A stretch of 64,000 nucleotides of DNA from Pelargonium tetragonum. Taxonomy: Eukaryota > Streptophyta > Magnoliopsida > Geraniales > Geraniaceae. Positions within the stretch are counted from its first letter, which is position 1. Each line of letters opens with the position of its first letter. The stretch is taken from contig JAYMTL010000073.1 in NCBI GenBank assembly GCA_036897445.1, forward strand, positions 30,884-94,883, given 5' to 3'. A model generated the notes under the pieces. That model made no database searches. It saw only the letters and a program-made list of their open reading frames with translations, and was not told where the DNA came from. This document shows, piece by piece, positions 47,501 through 59,721 of this stretch. The translations under genes and the position numbers were made by a program.

Positions 47501-49544
47501 CAAGGAGCCCCTTGACATAAGAAGCTTACTAATACCGAAGTAGCAACTTACCAAGCATATTAAAAGTGCAGTTAATCCTGAAAAGTAATCCTAGAATTGG
47601 CCAAGCCCGGAGACTTTCTCTATATACAACCTCCGCAAAGTTTAGGCAAACGCTTAATACACCTTATACAAAGGAACGTCTTAGACTCTTAAAAATGGGT
47701 ACTCCAATTCTAATTCTTTTCTATTTGAGTCACTTTCCTTATATAACGGATACTCTCTTTAGATAGCTGACAAGTTATTCTTAAAAGGCTCCTTTTTAGC
47801 GGAAAAAGCGCTTTTAGAGGAACCTACTACTTTTAAAAGCGGCAAAGATTTCAATTCCGAAAAAAAGTGAAGTTCTTTCGTCTAGCCTCGGTAGTTAACC
47901 TAAAAGCATAAAACCGAAATTCTATTTTATAATATTTAAAGAAGTCCCACAAACGCCTATAAAATCACTTATTATTAAAATAACTAGGATTTTTTGAGAT
48001 ACAACGGACAGAGTAAAGTAAAGAAGTGAGCCCTAAGACTCAACCCAGTTCTATCTATAGGAAAGGCTATAAACTATGGTTCCTGTTATCCCTATCCCCA
48101 CCGCAATAGGAACATTATTAAGGTTTCGCTTTTTAATCTCCTTAATTTATAGAATTGTGTAATTACTAGTTCGTAGTCAGTTCTAAGATCGACAAAAAGG
48201 CATCCACTAGGTAGAAGCGAGGTTGACAAGTAAATAGCTATTGAGTGTATCATCACTTAAAAAGTGTTATTTCTACAAATTTTAAGTAATAAATATATAA
48301 GTTGTTAAGGCTTCCGAGGAACTATACCGGACCATAAATAATATTATGTATAACACGCTTATTTCAGAGACAATTTGCAAGTTAAGCGACCGTAGAGCAC
48401 TTATCACTACAACCCCCCCCTTTTTGAGCACCCAGAGCCATAGCTTGCCCCTACCTATTGGTAAATCCTTTTTTAATATAAAGAATTTCTATTTAGAGTT
48501 AGAAGAATTTTTCTTTAAGAGCTGTAACCACACACTAAAGGGCTATTCGATTGTTATTCCAAAAATAGCTTAGAAGAAGACACCTAGCCACACTAAAAAC
48601 CCTAAAAAGTCCTTTAAGGCTCTAGTTCTAGCAGGTTTAAGAACAGTGTGAGTAGTTGTTATATTATTTTAATGAGTAGAGTCGAGCAAAGCTAACCCTT
48701 AAATACTCAGAAAAGAAAGCCTGATATAGTAAAACAAGGTAGTATACATCGAAATCTATTAATAACTAAGGGGCATTCCTGTATAAAGGTTTTTCTATTC
48801 TAGTTATAAAAAGGAAGTTCTTAAAGATCCGGGAATATAAGAAAAATCTTCCTCCGGCTTCTCGAGAGTCTTGACAGGGATTAGGCAATTCTAAAGAGGT
48901 TCTTGGCTAAGGTAAAGACTTTTAATAAAAAACAAAAAGAAGTGCTTTAGTTATAAAATTCTGGGGAAACCTGACTGACTTGTAAAACCCATACTCAGTT
49001 CTCTTTGGAAACTTTTCTTATTTGAATTCTTAAAACCTCCAAAGTTCTTATAGGTAGTAGACTTCCCCCTATATTCCCCTAGATCCAGTTTTAGAAAAAG
49101 ACTACTGTCTCGCGGGATTCTAATAACACCATACAGGCACCTCATATGAAAGGAACCCATTTCATAACCTATTGTTTGCTAGAAGGGATATCCTCTGAAA
49201 ATGTTATACTATAACTACGCTTTCTCTCATTTGTTATTAGCTATGACTAGTACAATTTCGGAATGATTTAATATAATTTAGGTATATTCAAAGGGCCTCT
49301 TTCTTGACTGGGTTAGCGCACTTAGATAGCATAGAGCCACTTTATTAAGGGGCCCCTTTTCTTTTTATTAGAGTTTTGTCTCTTTTTGGAATTCTGTCAC
49401 CGGATACTTTTTTATTTTAAAATACATTATTATCCGTCTTCGTATACCATGTATTATATAGGAGCTATTACTAAATGAAAACTAAAGGAACTTTTTTTAG
49501 CTTTTTACCAGACACTAGTAGATCCAAAGCAATCCCAGTTTTAA
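44591..49544. other. spacer, no gene recognised
   Basis: Frames at 47566-47766 (66 codons), 48346-48573 (75 codons, ATG start, crossing a C8 run at 48413-48420) and 48951-49160 (69, minus) are of chance length. The C8 run would be a slippage point if that frame were real. No other structure apart from the palindrome at 49347. Confidence 0.5.
49347..49358. other. 12-base perfect GC palindrome
   Basis: AAGGGGCCCCTT, the clearest example of the A-run, G-run, C-run, T-run symmetric clusters scattered through the window. Confidence 0.5.
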
Positions 49545-49580
49545 TGTCATGGGTTCAAGTCCACGTAACTGACAGTTAGA
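49545..49580 (+). pseudogene. tRNA-like T-arm remnant
   Basis: ATGGG-TTCAAGT-CCACG on the plus strand has the T-loop consensus and two inner G-C pairs only. GGGTTCAAGTCC is shared with the minus-strand piece at 13388-13399. No convincing anticodon arm or D-arm lies upstream. Confidence 0.25.
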
Positions 49581-49788
49581 AAAAGAGAGAAAAGGTCTTC
49601 AAGGCAATTAAATTTCTAAAACTTCTTATATCACCACGGTTATAAAGCATCTGCTCTAAATTAAAAAAGGGGGCTCCATTGTCTATTAATTGAGAAATTA
49701 GCGCTTATACTTTATTTACCTGACTTCTTTCTGGAGTAGGTATTCAAATAAAAGGGTTTGAGGTTTCAAAAGAAGTTGTTTAAACTCA

Positions 49789-49802
49789 GGTAATGTAATT
49801 AA
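49789..49802 (+). repeat. 14-base motif, copy 6
   Basis: GGTAATGTAATTAA, exact, about 500 bases upstream of the tRNA-like element at 50304. Confidence 0.7.
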
Positions 49803-50303
49803 GGTTAGAGGGTTTGCAGGTGGAGAGTTCCTAGGGATTTGGAGTCCTAGTGCATCCAAAATTTCTAGTCTCAGGTTTTCTTACCGAGATCTTGTCTAGT
49901 ATGTTTACGGGAATTTCTTTTCCTCTTGGGAAGCTATAGGAGATTGAAAAGTCCAGTATTATATAAAAATTTTGTGTTATCTGTATTAGGAATTCTAGGA
50001 AAAATATACTTGTAGAGAAAGGTTCTACTTAAGAGTTAAGCCGGACTCCATACTTCAAGCTTTCTCTGGACTTTTTTAGGATACATTTTCTTGTTGGTTG
50101 GGGTATTCTCTTTTTAGCTTTGGATCTATAAGAAATTGGGGCTATAATTAAGGTAGAGTCTTTCAAGTACTACAGGTATTAACAAAATACGGACTTGTAC
50201 TTCTGAAGAAGAAAGCGTTTTGAAATTACTTAAATACAAATAGATTGAGCTCATCTCGTATACTTTACAATCTTAATAAAGTCTAGTTTAAAGTGTATAC
50301 TTT

Positions 50304-50370
50304 GGAGTATAGCTCGGTTTGGTAGAGCACCCTATTTTTATATCGTTGTGCAAGGGTTCGAATAATAAAA
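50304..50370 (+). pseudogene. degenerate tRNA, 5' half plus T-loop
   Basis: Acceptor strand GGAGTAT, a well-formed D-arm (AGCTCGGTTTGGTAGAGC), a middle that no longer forms an anticodon stem, then AAGGG-TTCGAAT. The 3' side of the T-stem and the acceptor partner are absent: the text becomes AATAATAAAAG. The same pattern, a good 5' part and a lost 3' part, is seen in the trnK-like sequence at 44511. The amino-acid identity cannot be read. Confidence 0.45.
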
Positions 50371-53300
50371 GATATTTATCCATCAACGAAGCAGAGAAAA
50401 AACGAGATTACATTGGAATATGACTACAAGGTTACTAAAAATGAAAAGAAATCCCCAGTCTTATTACTTTAATGTTTTTAATGCTCCCCTCGATTCCTAA
50501 ATACTAATGGTCTATCATAGATACTTGAGAGATTCCGCATTTATACCCTACCTGTAACATTCATTCCTAATAAGTTATCCATTTTTTATTTACACGAATT
50601 TGTCTAAAAATTTTAGTTAAGTCTGCGTAAACCCGAAAGAAAGTTTTAAAAAGCTTGCTTTATCTGGTAAAGAGCCCTAGTTCTGGGGCTAACTAGACCA
50701 TTAGTTAGTAAGAGTAGGTTCTAGATTTGTTTCTAGCGAGCCGGGTTACTAAAATGGAGTGATCGAGTCATAATAGATTAGATATTAGTTTTATAACTAG
50801 GTAGGATCAACCCTTAGAAAGAAGGTATATCCTCATTCTCTTCTGTCGTTTAATTGAGATAAGTCAACTATAGAGGAGGATGCCTTCGTTTGCAACAAAA
50901 TGAAGCTTCTCTTAGCAATAAAGATGTTGGTTCAAAGCATCCGGCAGTGTTATAAGTTCCGTCCATATATTTTGAATCAAAAAGTCCTGCTTCTCAGAGC
51001 TCCCTTTAGTATAGTTCCTAAGCGTAGAACCGAATTAAGATAAGAACAAGACAGGGAATCTTGTAAAATCTTCCTAGTCTTAGTAGTCTTTTAGTTTTAG
51101 GAATTACAACCATAAAAAGGTAAATTCCTTATCTTAGAAATTTCGAGACCTTTTATTCTGCTCCGTCGAGGAAACTTGACTTTACGAAGGTTTTGGACTC
51201 CTTTTAAGGACTCGTGCTAGTTTCTAGAGCTACTACTTAAATTTACAAGGGCTCAGATGTTTTTTATTTTGTAGAAACCTTTTTATAAGTTTCGAGTATC
51301 AAAATTTCTTTATAATAATGAAAAAAGTCTTGACCTATTTTAGGATACTCTGGTATATGGATCCCTTCTTTCAAGATCAACCCGAGTAATCTGAGCGTTT
51401 AAAAGGCACAAATTCTTAGATACCCATGTCCCTATAAATAGAACCCGTATATTTCTTTGTAAATTTTATGCTTAAAGTATATTCGTATATATGATTACCC
51501 TGTATACAAAAATGTAACCACAATATTCACAAATCCACAGTATAACCCAAAGGAAGACTTTATAAAATACAAACGAGCTAACTGAACCGCAGTAGACGTG
51601 TAGTCTTGGCTCTTTACTAATTAATTTGCTAAACTAGAATCAAAGGAGTAGAATTTTCGCAGGGAATTCTCCCTTTATATAGAATGACTCAAAACCCGGT
51701 AACCGGTAAGCGGTTTTCTAAAATATCTTAATTGTCCTTTTGGTTATGATGTTAACAATAATCAATCTTTCTTGTATACTACTGAAACAGAAACACAAAG
51801 AAGTCCCTTGATTACGGCACTAAAGAGAAATCCTAATCTATGGTACCCCTTTCACATAAGTAATAACTTCAGGATGTCATATCTTTTTTATTGAATACAA
51901 GAGGTAATGTAATTAAAGTAACAATCTAACATTTCCTAGCTATATCATCAAAGGCCCCTCTTGCGTTGTTTTATAGAAGTTTCTAAGTACCAAAGACTTT
52001 ATCTTTATAAGAGAAATTAAAGAAAACTTTGTATAGCTTTTTTCAAAGTCTAAGCGGCATCTGGACCATCAACTATAAAAGGAAAAGTACAGAATGAGAA
52101 TAGGAGTTTTTTAAGCCCCAAAACTTGGTTTTAAGTCAAGTGCTTTACCAAGTAAACGAATTTATAGTATAGGATAGAGTTTAGGAAACCTCTTCCTTTT
52201 TAAGGAGTTATAAGATAAAAAAGGGTATAATGGATTCGTTTAACTGTATTTCAAGACAAGAAGGAGTTTTTTTATTAACAGGACTCTTTACTCGTAAGTT
52301 TAAAATTCTGTAGATATTATCGAGCGGGTTTCTCAGAGATTACAAGAAAGGCACTCTATAGCCCATGAAAACTCCCCGTTTTTTTTAGAATTGAATGCCT
52401 TTGACATATCCTAAACTACTCACTCCAAAAAGCCCCGCACAAAAGAAAGAAGTGGAATTCTTTTTTAGTTCTTTATCTTAGTTGTACAGGATATTCAATT
52501 CCAGTGGAAGTCCCTATAGCAATTATAGACCCTCTATTTTACTATGACTAAAAGGGGAAACCTAGAAACACAGGAATACAAGAGCAACTTACTCCGTTCT
52601 TTATCTCTCTTCCTTAATCTTAATCAGATTCTTGCAGAAGAGTTTTTTTACCTATTACTTGACTTGGGTTTTCCCTATATCATTAAGAAATTCCTTTTTA
52701 TTTATAGTTATTTATAGGGCCCGGTACATTTAAAAATACATAACAGCGGATTTACTCCTTAATTATTATATCCCTATTTCTAGACCTGGAGCTAGAGGAC
52801 TTTCTTTAAACCTTTATGTGACTCCCTCCTAATTATAACTATTCCGGGAAACAAGCTCTGCGGCAACGTCCCTAAGCTAATTTCAACTTAGTTAAACTCA
52901 AATCCTTTTTGAAGAACGTAAATTGGATCCTACTTACTTATGGACATTTGGAAATATTCGTACCCTAAATAAGGAAACCTTATCAGACTAAACTTAGGAA
53001 GCTCTATACATCGTTTTATCTATAGTTCTTTAAAAGACAACTGGCTTTTTGCGTAGCCAATATGATGCCCCTTATCCCGAAACCTTGACGACCCCACATT
53101 TCGGTACCTTACCTACTATCTTCTTCTGATATAAGGGGATAACACGGATATAGTCTTTTCTTTGACTATGACTCGAAAAGGTTTTGTATTGCTGGCTTTT
53201 ACACACCCCTCACACCCCAAGGATATAAAAAACCGATAGAAAAAAGGACATGGATTGTTCTATAAATGAGTTAACTTAAAGGTCCTCCTCCCCAGATTCT

Positions 53301-53411
53301 ATTATTTTATTGGCCTTCCTTCTACTTTGGTAATAATGTAAGAATAAATTGCATTCGAATCTATGGTACCCTGAGAATAGAAACACCTTGAGAAATACCT
53401 AACACCTAACC
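50371..53411. other. spacer, no gene recognised
   Basis: No open frame of 60 codons or more. Contains one copy of the 14-base motif. A T-loop-like word at 50931-50937 (GGTTCAA) is flanked by GATG/CATC but has no other tRNA parts. Confidence 0.5.
51903..51916 (+). repeat. 14-base motif, copy 7
   Basis: GGTAATGTAATTAA, exact; shares three more downstream bases (AGT) with copy 4. Confidence 0.7.
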
Positions 53412-53442
53412 TTTACCTAGGTTTATAAACTGTAAACCTTAA
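53412..53442. repeat. duplicated hairpin, copy 2
   Basis: The first 18 bases are identical to 44264-44281. AGGTTTA (53419-53425) pairs perfectly with TAAACCT (53433-53439) around a 7-base loop, TAAACTG. Relative to copy 1, the G-T pair has become G-C, which keeps the stem. Confidence 0.5.
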
Positions 53443-55474
53443 GTCCTTAAATTGGAAATACAAAAATACCAAAAAGCGAGAAAAATTCTTTATGATTCCT
53501 AATTGTTAAAAACAGAAGACAAAGACTTAAGGGAACCCCCTCTATATCACAAGAACAGTATATCTAAAAGATATAAAGAGGCTATCCTATCCCTGAAAAG
53601 TTACTTTTTTATAGACTTTTTGAAGTAGGCCTTACTACTCCTTGTTAAAAAAGACACTTTCTAGATTCTGTTACAGAAACCTAAATAATGAAAAATCTAT
53701 TAAACAAAGTAACCAAACAAATGGATGAAAACCCGGAATTTGAGCCTGAGACTATCCTTTGTACCAGTTGGACTCGATATTACTAAAAATATACGTATGA
53801 TGCTTTTTCTAATCTAAAGTAATCCAGAAATCTCGATAGCAAGAGCACTCTTACCCTTTATTCTAATTAGAGTTTCCTATTCCTAAGTCTAGAATACTTG
53901 GTTGTTAACTGACTGGTTATAGATTCTAACCTCCAACAAGTATAAGGTCTGAGTTTTACATAAGGTGGGCTATTCTCTTGTACTATATAAAGCAAAGTTA
54001 GAAGTTGTAGGGTAAATGTCAAGTGTTGAGAATCCGAGTATTTAGGGCTTGGGGAGTCGAGAACTAAACAAATTAAGTTTGGTTGAAATCTGTAAGTATG
54101 TGTTCGCAAATCGATAAGATAAAGGAAAAGGGTTCTCTTTGGAATAGTGACAGGCAATGGAACTCACAAAGATAAAGGTTTTGCCTTTACACTATAAAAA
54201 AGGGGAGAAGGATATATAGATAGTACGAGTTAATCCCTTCCAAATGAGTCCACTTAATTATAAAAACAATTGTAGTTTTTATGCAAGAATCAAAGAAACA
54301 ACGGAGCAGGCACTCCTCCTCCCTTCTATCAATAGGTTTTGAACCATGTACACGTAGCTTCTTTTCATAGTGCTTGGGCTAGTTGTCTTGTAGTTTCTTA
54401 CTAACCCTTCCTTTACATACAAAAAGAGAGTTTTATTAAGATATTTTTACCTTATTGCCGAGGGAGACTACTGCCAAAAGAAAAAGGAGACTGTTAATCC
54501 CCAGGTTTGGTAAGTAAAGTAGTAAAATTTGTATTTTAAAGCAAGGGCGGGGGAAGCGCTATAAGAGAATAAATGAACTCGAGGTCAAAGTCAGCCTATA
54601 TGAGTGTAAAAGTAGCTTTATATCTTAGAAAAGTCAAAGCCTTTTTTGGCACTTACTAACCGGGAAAAACAAATACAAAAAAAATGAGTGTAACCCTTTA
54701 AAGGATTCTTACAACTTTTTATAACTCCCCTTTTACGAAGAGGTAGAAACCTAATAAAAGAAGCTTCTTCCGTAAAAACTCCCCTTACAAGCAGAAGCAT
54801 TAGTGGTTAATAACAAATTTAAGGGATCATAGACTCTAATCATATTAGAGTTGCCTGTACTCTTCTAAACAGTTGAGCTTTGTCCAGTATATATCTATCA
54901 ATGAACCGGAGCTCATAAAACCGGAACATATAGCTACTAAAGCAACCCATATATAAGAATAGTTACTTTTAGGAGACCCTTGAATTCCCGATCTCAGTTC
55001 CGGGGCTCTATTTAACAAACACCAAGCAGTGTAGTGAATGAATGCTAAAACGTCATTCAATTTAAGATTTCAGTCTATAATATACCAAGAAATTGTAAGT
55101 ATGACAAGAATTACATACAATAAGTAGCTCTAGTAAGACAAATGGTGTAAAATAGGTACGAGTAGTAGAGCTTAAAAATAAAAAGGAGAAGCTATAAAGA
55201 AAACAAGAAAATTATAAAAACACAGAGCAAAAGGCTAGGGTTAGGGTATAGATATTCGCTTCATTCTTATTCAGAGGAACATGCTATAGTATATGTAAGA
55301 AGTCTAATTCGCTATTCTAACCGTAAAGTTATGCCCTACCATACAAAAATAGAACTTCAAACGTTCTATTCATGTGCTCATTTGCCGTTAAAACCTCGGG
55401 GAAACCTCAGCCATAAGGGGATGCATCAGGGCTTTCCTTAGGCTGTAGGGCTATATAGTATATATAATAATTGA
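53443..55474. other. spacer with one tRNA-like repeat
   Basis: A 96-codon minus-strand frame (53867-54157) and shorter ones at 54618-54800 and 54845-55060 (minus) show no recognised motif and are of chance length. The tRNA-like repeat copy at 54326 is listed separately. Confidence 0.5.
54326..54385 (-). pseudogene. repeated tRNA-like element, copy 2 (trnF-like)
   Basis: Partner of 43893-43952, 82% identical without gaps. The anticodon loop on the minus strand is ATGAAAA, again GAA (Phe) with U33 and A37 kept. The stem is GCACT/GAAGC, with one pair improved (G-T to G-C) and another lost (C-G to C-A) relative to copy 1. The T-loop changes from TTCAATC to TTCAAAA. Conservation of the loop with mixed stem changes does not settle whether it is functional. 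Confidence 0.5.
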
Positions 55475-55535
55475 GGATTCTAGAGTGGTCCTGCAAGTTA
55501 TAAGCTTGTGGGTTCGAAACTTCTTAGCAAATCCC
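55475..55535 (+). pseudogene. short tRNA-like fold without D-arm
   Basis: GGATT (55475-55479) pairs with AATCC (55530-55534) as a 5-bp acceptor-like stem. Inside, GCAAG (55493-55497), loop TTATAAG, CTTGT (55505-55509) form a perfect anticodon-type arm (one G-T). GGG-TTCGAAA follows as a T-loop, but its stem does not pair. There is no room for a normal D-arm. The anticodon would be ATA, which is unusual. It could be a D-armless tRNA, a decayed tRNA or chance. Confidence 0.3.
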
Positions 55536-57421
55536 AAAAGGTAATTTAAAAGGTACAAAAACTTAAAAAGCATGCTTATAACACTAGACATAGACTTTTT
55601 TATTCCACATGATCCACTAAAGTTAGGTGCCAACCCCTTGGGTGTTTCGAGGCTTATTTATAAAGTCAAGGTTGCTTTTGTGTTCCTGAGTTTCCAGGGG
55701 TGCTAATTCCAGATAGTAAGAAAGATTTTAAGGAGTATTAATAAAGTAAGGTCGTCGGGTTATTTTCGTATATCCAGATTTAGAGATATTAAAAAACTCG
55801 ACTTCCCTTTACTTATTATTATCCAATTTAAAAAGGCCAAACCGCCTGCCGAATGGAAAAGATGAGCCCTTGTTATCCAACCTACAAACGCTTCTCCTAG
55901 CAAGCATACTAGTAAAATCCTATCTAGACGAAGACTTAGTAGGGGGTTAATAAACTCCAAAGCTGAAATATCCCTATTCTTATTGTAAATATACTTTGTT
56001 ATAGGAGTTTCTTACTCTTTTGTATCCAACGAACAAGCCTAACTGAAGAATCCTTAACTGTTCAAAAACCCATATCCTAAATTCTAAAGCAGCCAGCAGT
56101 TAAAACTCCGAGCGGATCCGAAAGTGTAGCCTAAAAATCTTGTAATTGTAAGAAGTCTTTTCCTCGAGATTGCTGGGTTAAGAAAGAAATAGACTAAATA
56201 TTTTTTTTTTTCATTATTAGGAAGCAGAAATACTTGGAGCGTATCCTACATAAAACTTTTAACCTTTTTGCCAAAACTTTTCCTAAAGAAAATCTAGAAA
56301 AGGCAGCCCTTTGGTACTAAAGCCCTTAATCAATATAATTCTCGAAACCCGTAAACCCTTCTACAAATTAACGGAATCCTCATAATTATCACTTAAACAC
56401 TAAATAAAAAGAACTCTGAAAAAAGAAGTTGGTATACATAAAAATATTGGCTAGGAAAGGACTTTTAATTCCTCATATTTAGATTTTTGTATTTTGTGAA
56501 TGACATAAATCTCCCATTCATAATAGACTAGAATGCCATTGGTTAAACCCTACTGGCAAGCAATAAGGCTTTATCTATGTCTTAAGGGAGCTAAGAGCCT
56601 ACTACCCCTGATAAGGAACAAAACTTTCGGTGTTCCTAACAAAATAACGCTTATTTACTATAACTCAACCCTTTTCTATCCTCTAAAAAGAAATGATAGG
56701 ACACATACAACTTACGTGCGAACTCTAAGTTAATAAAATAAAATTAGGAATCCTTATTTACTACTTAATTTATTGCATATTGCCTTTGCTAAGTTACTTC
56801 ACGGTAATTTAGGTAAGCTTTCTATGCTTGTCATAGGATATTTTGAAGGAGGCTTCTCTATTCAGGACTTATTGTAGGCGGAGCTTTGTTTGCAATTTTC
56901 ACTTTTAAGTATAAGAACTCATCTGTTGGAACTGTATAAAGATAAAGGATCCCTTATAGATTTTTGAATGACTAAGCTCTATTATCTATATTAAAAGAAA
57001 TTTCCCATCTATATTCTTTCTTACTTTCGTGCTGAACCCCTATCTTTTTTGGGTACGGATCCGTTCTGTTCCATCATTTTAAACCTTCAAGAAACTCTTA
57101 TGGAATCCCCTATTCTGATAAACCCCAAAAATGTAATTTGAGGTTTCTTTTCCCAGTTCCTCAGACAGGATTACTTGAGATCTTTTATTGATCTGGATTT
57201 GAGTCACTAACCAAGGATTTTCTTAGAAGTAGATCTACTGTTTACAACTCTAGCTTACTTAATTGAGTAGGTAGCCGTATCCGCGGGCTCTCCAACAAAA
57301 AACTAGGAAAAAGACATATCCAGTAATAGTACGAATAGCTTTAGTATACCGCTTCTGATTACGGATATCTAGGGAACTCCTAATATAGGATTTACCTTGG
57401 TGGTTATGTAAGGAAGCTGTA

Positions 57422-57461
57422 TGGTAGGTCAGCGACTAAAGCTTGTACAATCTATCTACCA
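57422..57461. other. hairpin just upstream of trnD-like piece
   Basis: TGGTAG (57422-57427) pairs with CTACCA (57456-57461), enclosing a TTGTACAA palindrome (57443-57450). GGTTCAA follows at 57464-57470. It lies 87 bases before the trnD-like sequence and may be another decayed tRNA or a processing structure. Confidence 0.3.
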
Positions 57462-57548
57462 AAGGTTCAAGAATTTAAAAAGAAATTTGTTTAGTAGAAG
57501 TTGTACTGGGATAAAGTAAGGAAATTATCGTATTGCCTCCGTGACTTT

Positions 57549-57615
57549 GGGGTTGTAGAATTGGTTACAGCGTTGACCTGTCAAGTCAGAAGTTGTGAGT
57601 ACGCAGTTATTCTTT
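57549..57615 (+). pseudogene. degenerate trnD(GUC)-like sequence
   Basis: Acceptor strand GGGGTTG, a D-arm shortened by about three bases (GTAGAATTGGTTACAGC), then a perfect anticodon arm: TTGAC (57573-57577), loop CTGTCAA with anticodon GTC at 57580-57582, and GTCAG (57585-57589). AAGTTG follows, as in bacterial/organellar tRNA-Asp. The T-loop reads GTACGCA instead of GTTCGAN and the 3' acceptor strand is missing. The identity as an Asp tRNA relative is fairly secure. Function is doubtful unless the transcript is repaired. Confidence 0.5.
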
Positions 57616-59469
57616 ACTCTATAGGGTTTCAACCTATTAGGGTCCTCATTTAAGCAACTAGACTGACATAAAGTCAACAGAATTCCAGAGAGAACTTTAC
57701 GGGATTACTTACGTGTATAAGAGTGCTGCCAAAACATAAGGAATCTATGAGGACAGGATTCTTAATTCCATTGCAAAAACTAGGGAATAACCTGTCGATT
57801 TACATAATAGAAGCCTTTTTTAGAGCTACTCATGACAAACCTCACATGGAAGTTCTCAGGCAAGCAGGAAGTTAGCGCTTACCTAACCCCTACCTAATAA
57901 GTATACCTGTTATAAAGCCGGGGAAAGACTTTAGATTTTTTAAGTTTATCCAGTTTTAGTACTTGTTAATTTTAGGCTGTAGACAACACGCACGACATGT
58001 AGAAGCTACTTCTTTTTTATCTTATTTGAGCCTTTTTTGGTATGAAAAATAGAAACTGAGCGAGGGGGTTACAGGCAAGTAGGTCTCATTCAATTCAGAA
58101 CTTCTTAAAGCTGATAAAAGCCTAGGAATCCTGTTGGAGTACCTTTTAAAAGAAAGTTGCAGATTGAATTCGAGCTTGTACGAGATAAGGGGGTCTAAAA
58201 AGCGCTTTATTCTAAATTTTATACGCTTATTAGGTTTCCTTAATAAAATTGAAAGGTGAATTTATTTCCTTGTGATTTTGCTTACGAAGTCCTTTTGGCA
58301 TGCCTTTTTAGTTAGGCGCGCTATAGATTTAACTGTTGATCGTGTATTTTTTGGATTCTAGTTAGGTTTAATCCGATACCTTTGCTATTGATAAAAATAT
58401 TCTCTTTTTAGATAAAGTCCTCCTTACCCAAAACTTTCTTAAGCTACACTTTTGCTTGCCTATACTATAATAAATAAGAGGGGAAATTATTATTTAAATC
58501 GAGAATCACGAAATCCTTTTTTGCTTCAAAGTAAAGTTGTCTGTATATTGTAAGATTACCCCTTAAATCGAAAAGGAGCTTGGTGTTTATATAAAATATA
58601 AAAAGCGAAAGCGCGCCCCCCTCCTTGTAGGGATTCTAGATAAAACTAAGTTTTAAAGAAGTAAAACGTGTATTACTAGACTTACGGGCTATTACTTTTT
58701 GAGCTTTTCGAATTAGAGAAATAAGGAGACGCTTTCAGGACCTAGTTAGGGGTTTTTAGCGCCAAACTTAACTTTAACCTTGATTCGTAAGGGTTACCTG
58801 GTAGACTTCCGCTAAGGTTTTTAAACGAGCTAAGAATTACTCTTTGAGTTGAGGTAAAGTCCTAAAAATGAACTTTCGTCGCTATATGAAATGGAAAAAT
58901 GACAAAAATGGAGGACAATTTTGAGGGCCTTACAGAAGAGAAACTTTTTTCGTTGTTCAAATTTTACCTACTGGAAAACGAATAAATAAACTTACGTTTA
59001 CCTAGTAGAGCCTTCTTTTTTGAAAAATTCTATTATATATATAGCAAAAACAATAAAAAGAACTTTCCCTCTTGAGGCTACAAAATCCAGGGGCTATGCA
59101 TTCATTTAGTTATTAATAGTGACTCATTTCTATAAGTTTTCCTATTCCTTTCTTCTTGTTAGTAGTGACTTTGTATTCCTGTAGCCTAGGGTGTCTGGGC
59201 CACTTATTGTAGCTAATGTATCCCCCCTATCATAGCTTATACTATATTGTAATTCTTGTCTTACTCTTTCAACCTTTTGTATTAGTCTTCTTTTTCTTAT
59301 CTTAGTATTGTCTTATTGTCACTATAGTCTGATATGTCTTCTAATAGATGTCTTATTATATTCTGACTTAGCAGCTTATCTATATGGATAGTATGGGCTT
59401 ATTACGGATAAGACCTCTTGCTCTATGTGTTTATCGCTAGAGAGGGCGGAATCTTTAGAGTGTAGTGTA

Positions 59470-59560
59470 ATAGTGCTCCCGACTGACACGCAGTAAGGGA
59501 GGTTCATGCACATTGTTTGAATACGCATGCTTTATATACCCACCTGCATTTGCTTCTTGA
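59470..59560 (-). repeat. island element, copy C
   Basis: On the minus strand the order is CAAGAAGCAAAT (59559-59548), GGTGGGTATATAAAGCATGC (59545-59526), ACCTCC and CAGTCGGG (59485-59478). It is closest to copy A in block order, about 28 bases shorter between the first and last block. Confidence 0.5.
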
Positions 59561-59721
59561 CTTTGATTTACTTGTTCTTTCTTCTTTGCTATTTACTTGC
59601 TTTGTTTGTTAATGACTTCTATTATATCTTATATTAGATATGTACTTCTCTTTAGATTAGAGCTATGCCTGTTCTGTATATCTTAGTAGTTAGTAAGGGA
59701 GGAGGAGCAAGAGCTATACTA

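Larger units (their letters stand above)
55536..59130. other. spacer with one tRNA-like piece
   Basis: Small frames at 55760-55960 (minus) and 56533-56733 (plus), 66 codons each, not recognised. A word at 57271 (AGCCGTATCCG) recalls group II intron domain V, but the required second strand is missing. The trnD-like piece and a hairpin at 57.4-57.6 kb are listed separately. Confidence 0.5.

Noticed and set aside
53150-53162. GGATATAGTC resembling the group I intron S element
   Set aside because: No matching P, Q or R element upstream, and no homing-endonuclease frame.
57268-57290. AGCCGTATCCG recalling group II intron domain V
   Set aside because: The pairing strand and the AY...GUUC parts that define domain V are missing, and no maturase is present.
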